Shown here piece after piece: positions 60,044-64,000 of a stretch of 64,000 bases of DNA (position 1 is the first letter of the stretch; each line of letters begins with the position of its first letter). The translations under genes were made by a program, and so were the position numbers. Source of the stretch: Hermatobates lingyangjiaoensis (Eukaryota; Arthropoda; Insecta; Hemiptera; Hermatobatidae); the NCBI GenBank assembly GCA_026182355.1, contig JAPFBL010000068.1:9585001-9649000 (forward strand). The letters run 5' to 3'. The notes under the pieces were generated by a model. The model searched no databases. It was given only the letters and a program-made list of their open reading frames with translations, and was not told where the DNA came from.

Positions 60044-62344
60044 ATTTTTTATATTGCTATTGAACCATTGAATGGGAGATTTCCAATTTCATTGCACCAG
60101 AAGAATTCAAAAAGGAAATATTCGTAAGTATTAAATTCATTATTAACGTCTCTGTCTATTCATTATATTTCACAAACTCTACCGCATTTACAAATTAGCA
60201 GTATAATGAAATATACAAACTATTTCATGTCTATTTATTAACATAAGAATTTGAAACCTTCAGATGAAGGTTTTGTGAAGAGTGTCTTTATTTTATATTA
60301 ATAAAAGAGTGTGTAGTTATATTAATTATAATTTCAATTATAATTATCAAAATAATATTGATAATATTAATTTCAAAACAAAGTTCAAATCTATCTTGTG
60401 AGTTATGATTTCTTATTTATTTTATGATTAGCAGTCTTGTCCAGCAGGTTGTAAAATATACATTATTATTACTATTATATATTCGTTTTTATTATTAAAA
60501 CAAATGTTCTAAATTAATATGTCTCTAACAGTTATACTATTAATTTAAAACAAACATGTCTAATATCACTATACCTGGGAATATTTAGTCTACACATGAA
60601 ATATCAATTAATTAACTGGATTGTTATTTTTGAAATTTTGTTTACCTACAGCTGAGAGTAAATTTATGTTGATTGAAGAATTCTTTTTTTTTGTTTATAT
60701 TTATTTATTTTATATTAGTTCATATTATTTTATCTAAATTGTTATTTCTACAATTGTGCTCATATCTGTGTGTGAACTAATGACTTCAACATACCATGAA
60801 ACCTGCTGTTAAGACTAAAATTAAAAAAAAATATGCAAACATTACCTGCTGTAAATAATAATAATTAAACTCAACAAAAAAAACTCCATGAACTTATAAT
60901 ATTCCAATTTTAATCATCTTGTAACTTTCACAAGATGTATGAAGTTTATTAACATTGTTTTAACCAGTAACTTTTTAATACGGGTTCATTAAGTAAATTG
61001 AAAAAAGAAAAAAAGGGAAAATAACTAATGATAATGAAATCTTGAAGGGTTGATATTCGGTGTTTTATTAATCTTTGTTGAGTATATTGACATTCAGGTT
61101 TGTGACCACATTGGCCACTATTATTTTGCATATTCTATTACACTCCTTGAATGAATAAAAACAACAAATAAAAATATTATTACTCCACAACTTATAATAA
61201 CTTATATTATAACTTATAATAATAGAATTATGATAGCTGTTATTATAATTCCATGTTGTTTAAAATGGGAAAGATATCAAAGGACACTACAGTCGTAGTC
61301 TGAAGTCAGGGATCAACATCAAAGAAAATTCATTTGTCTAGAGAACACGTTGGAAAATTATTATATTAAGTGTTAATATTAAAATAGTTGGCATATGATT
61401 ATGATTGGTTGTTAAATTTTTCAAAAGACACAATGGGTCTGTGGGAATCTCCAATCCTGTAAGAGTTATGAATGCACCTGTTGTCTTGCCCTCTTTGTTT
61501 TACCTGATCAGTGGATAGTGTCCTGTTACACTATCCTAAAATATTTCTAAAGATACCTATTCTCATTAAGAAGTGTATCAACAAGTAACCACAGAGAATT
61601 GTCGGAATCTTGAAAGAAAAAAGGATATATTTAGAGGAAATTTATCGCTCATCTGATTTAAATCTAAAAACGAAATTCTATTCGGTGAAGAAATTTCTAT
61701 GAAGAATATACATGAATGTCTATATTAACTGAATTAATATATATTAATTTATTTGAACTCTGTTAAGAACTTCAGAATATAGCTATGAATTACTCGTAGA
61801 TTAGAGCGTTTACTAGTTATCAGTCAGGAAGTTCAGCTTGAAGTATCATTAATTAGATTAGCCCATTTAAAACGTATCATTTACAGCTCATTTTAAATAA
61901 ATAATTTACAATTAATTCAATTAGAAATAACATCTCGATTAGCCTGTAAATGATTTTAGTTTAAATTAATTACACTATTCTTAACTTTCATTGTTGGAAA
62001 TTAATAAAACATTGTGTTAATAAATCAATACAGATATATAAAACTACTGTTTTCATATATTGAAAAAGTGAAAACATATAAAAATAAGCTATATTATTTA
62101 AACAAAAGTTAGAATTATTTCACATTAGTTTATTATTCTGATGTTTGCTTGAATGAATTCAATGAATTGAATGAATGTGCAGGCAGCATGTTTTTGAAGT
62201 CATGCAGTATTATGGAGTAAATAGAGCAGGATATGGGTACACTAAATTTATGATGTTGAACTGGAATTAAAGCGATTCTAAGGAGTCTGGGTGAACCCCG
62301 TTGAAAAGGCAGAGTCAAGGCGGGGACGTCGGGATAATACAAAG
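60044..62344. other. No recognised feature
   Basis: AT-rich, including a short AACTTATAATA-type direct repeat at about 61190-61230. No domain or element end was recognised. Confidence 0.5.
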
Positions 62345-62510
62345 TGAAATCACGTGCAGTTTTGTTAATTTGGGCTGCAAAGGAAAAGTGGTTACAGTTT
62401 GACGTCAGAAGAACAAGTGCTTTGTAATTAGCGGTTTGTTTGAAAGTGCTAAGGGAAGCTGCTAATTAGGATGCCTCAGTTGCTTGCACGGCGCTCTGAT
62501 TGGTCCACAC
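62345..62510. promoter_or_regulatory. Candidate regulatory island (speculative)
   Basis: In about 160 bp of relatively GC-rich DNA there are exact matches to several metazoan factor sites: an E-box CACGTG at 62351-62356, a palindromic CRE TGACGTCA at 62400-62407, homeodomain-type TAATTAG motifs at about 62427 and 62463, and a reverse CCAAT box (ATTGG) at 62499-62503. Such sites occur by chance, and no conservation can be tested here. No transcript start is evident. Confidence 0.2.
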
Positions 62511-62702
62511 AGCAAACAATCTTCTCTTATCGCTTTCTTTATCACAACTATCTAATTGCTTAACATTTCCAACATTCGTCTAATTAGTTGGAATTTTGTT
62601 AAAAACAATAAGGAGTGTGTTCTGTTCATTTCTCTACTTCTTTTTTCCCTGATATGACCTTAAAAAAGAGCAGATGTATGTAAGTAAACTCCCTAAACAT
62701 TT

Positions 62703-64000
62703 TTTTACTTTTCTATAAGTGATCGTAAAAAAAACTCGATCTCCAGATTTTGATTGAATTACATTTTGTGAGGTCCCAGAAGTCGTTTCTTGAAGTTTTT
62801 TGAATGATGTCTGTATGTGTTTGGGTGGGTGTGTGAGTATGTATCCAATGGTCTAAAATCGTTGATGGATCAAATTGATATTTTACACGAAAATAGGCCT
62901 CATAATATTAATGAACCCTATTGTTTGGGTGCCATTATGCATGATAGAAAATTCATTTTTTTTTCAAACACCTGTTTTTGGACAACATTTTTTCTTCCAA
63001 AACTACTAATTATAGAGTCCTGAAATTTTTGCATTATCTTTGAAGCCACAAATGCAATAAACTAAAAATATTGTTACATTTTTAAAACAGCAAAAGATAC
63101 TATTTTTCTTTAAAATGTAAAATTTTCTACTTATAATTCAATCTGAAAGTTTCTGAGAGCAATACAAGCCATACCGTTTAACGGATCAAATTGAAACTAT
63201 AACAAAAAATTGAACATTCTGTGGAGGATGAGCTAAAATAATTGTTTTGAAAATAACATTCACCAATTTTATTTGACTATATAAAAGTGGCTTATTATTA
63301 ATATCTTTTTTGTCAATATACATTTACATCAACCCTATAACACAGTACAACACACAGGAAATGATAACACTTCCTCAGAGTGAATTGGATTTCTGACAAA
63401 GGGAAAGAAAAGTAATTTTTCTAAAAACACTAGCATACCATAAAATTCCCAGTATAATAATTTTATAAAAGACCAAAAATGTAATACATAATTTAAAATT
63501 GGAAACATTCCTTGAAAAATTATATATGAAATTATCCTAGATGTTGAATTAAAAATTATCTTAAAACGATATTTTTTCTTACATGTTTCTGACATTTTTC
63601 CACATAATGGGAATATTTTCAAGTTTTACAAGGGAAATTTTGTCTTAAATCTTCAGTATAGAAGAAGGTCAGATAATCTATGTAAGAGATCAACTGGTTA
63701 AATGAACAAAAGCCATCTTATCCTGTAAGAAATTATTTCATAACACGAAATCTAGACATTCTCTTTTCTAAAATGTTAAAAGAAAAATTGTGCGAATCAT
63801 TAAAAAGTTGTGTGATGATACGAAACAAAAACATTATTCTCATTAACCACTTCAAAATTGTATGATATTTTTAGTACATGATTGCAAAATAAACTCTGCG
63901 TTAAATTGCTAGTGATTTTCTTTTATGTGTTATGTACCTGTGAGAAATATGGAAATGAAAACGTTTTGTTTTAAAATTTAATTTAAAAAATACACTTTAC
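62703..64000 (+). repeat. Diverged copy of repeat R, running to the window edge
   Basis: It follows the dimer units from the start (TTTTTTTACTTTTCTATAAG, AGGTCCCAGAAGTCGTTT, TGTCTGTATGTG) but differs at many sites. It lacks most of the GGGT-rich part. The frame that is open in both dimer units is also open here (SLMDQIDILHENRPH then NEPYCLGAIMHD). The right end lies at or beyond the window edge. Confidence 0.7.

Overview
The window is AT-rich, intron-scale nuclear DNA from a metazoan, most likely an arthropod with a large, repeat-laden genome. The arthropod call rests on one convincing host exon at 3526-3728. It encodes the first half of an immunoglobulin domain of the beaten-path (beat) family of axon-guidance proteins. 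The transposon cargo fits: Penelope-like elements (PLEs) with GIY-YIG endonuclease remnants, a BEL/Pao LTR element, a Helitron and several non-LTR (LINE) relics. A chelicerate or crustacean is plausible, but I cannot fix the species. No prokaryotic genes, operons, CRISPR arrays, rRNA or tRNA genes were recognised.

Layout. 1-3.5 kb: non-coding, then the beat exon with a good acceptor and donor. 5.0-5.55 kb: PLE 3' end. 7.1-9.7 kb: LINE C-terminus, a 1.25-kb Helitron sitting inside a (TA)n tract, and three PLE tails in a row. 11.2-13.1 kb: a PLE-derived fold-back split by a LINE, then an old copy of a ~1.63-kb unclassified repeat (called R here). 17.3-19.9 kb: a dense PLE cluster with two GIY-YIG remnants. 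21.5-23.15 kb: another old R copy, interrupted by a GC-rich insert. 25.3-27.6 kb: a decayed BEL/Pao element, minus strand. 27.6-36 kb: mostly featureless, with a MITE and a (TC)n tract. 36.37-37.2 kb: a fold-back with perfect 61-bp arms plus a PLE tail. 40.06-41.7 kb: R copy, minus strand. 41.9-43.0 and 47.0-48.4 kb: PLE tail clusters. 51.4-55.2 kb: PLE tails and fold-backs, and a LINE reverse-transcriptase relic. 56.77-60.04 kb: a head-to-tail dimer of R. 62.35-62.5 kb: a possible regulatory island. 62.7 kb to the end: a diverged R copy.

Nothing here is an intact multi-gene system. The most interesting recurring signal is a short motif, CTGANGA, then a hairpin, then GAAA. It recurs in the tails of many otherwise dissimilar PLE fragments, usually just upstream of a (TA)n tract or in paired inverted copies. 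It resembles the catalytic core of hammerhead ribozymes, which are known in PLEs. Most copies have one or two extra bases between CTGANGA and the hairpin, so activity cannot be assumed. Two of the fold-backs have 12-16 bp direct flanking repeats, suggesting that inverted dimers inserted as single units. Most apparent reading frames of 60-130 codons look like chance frames in AT-rich sequence or shadows of these relics, and were not annotated.
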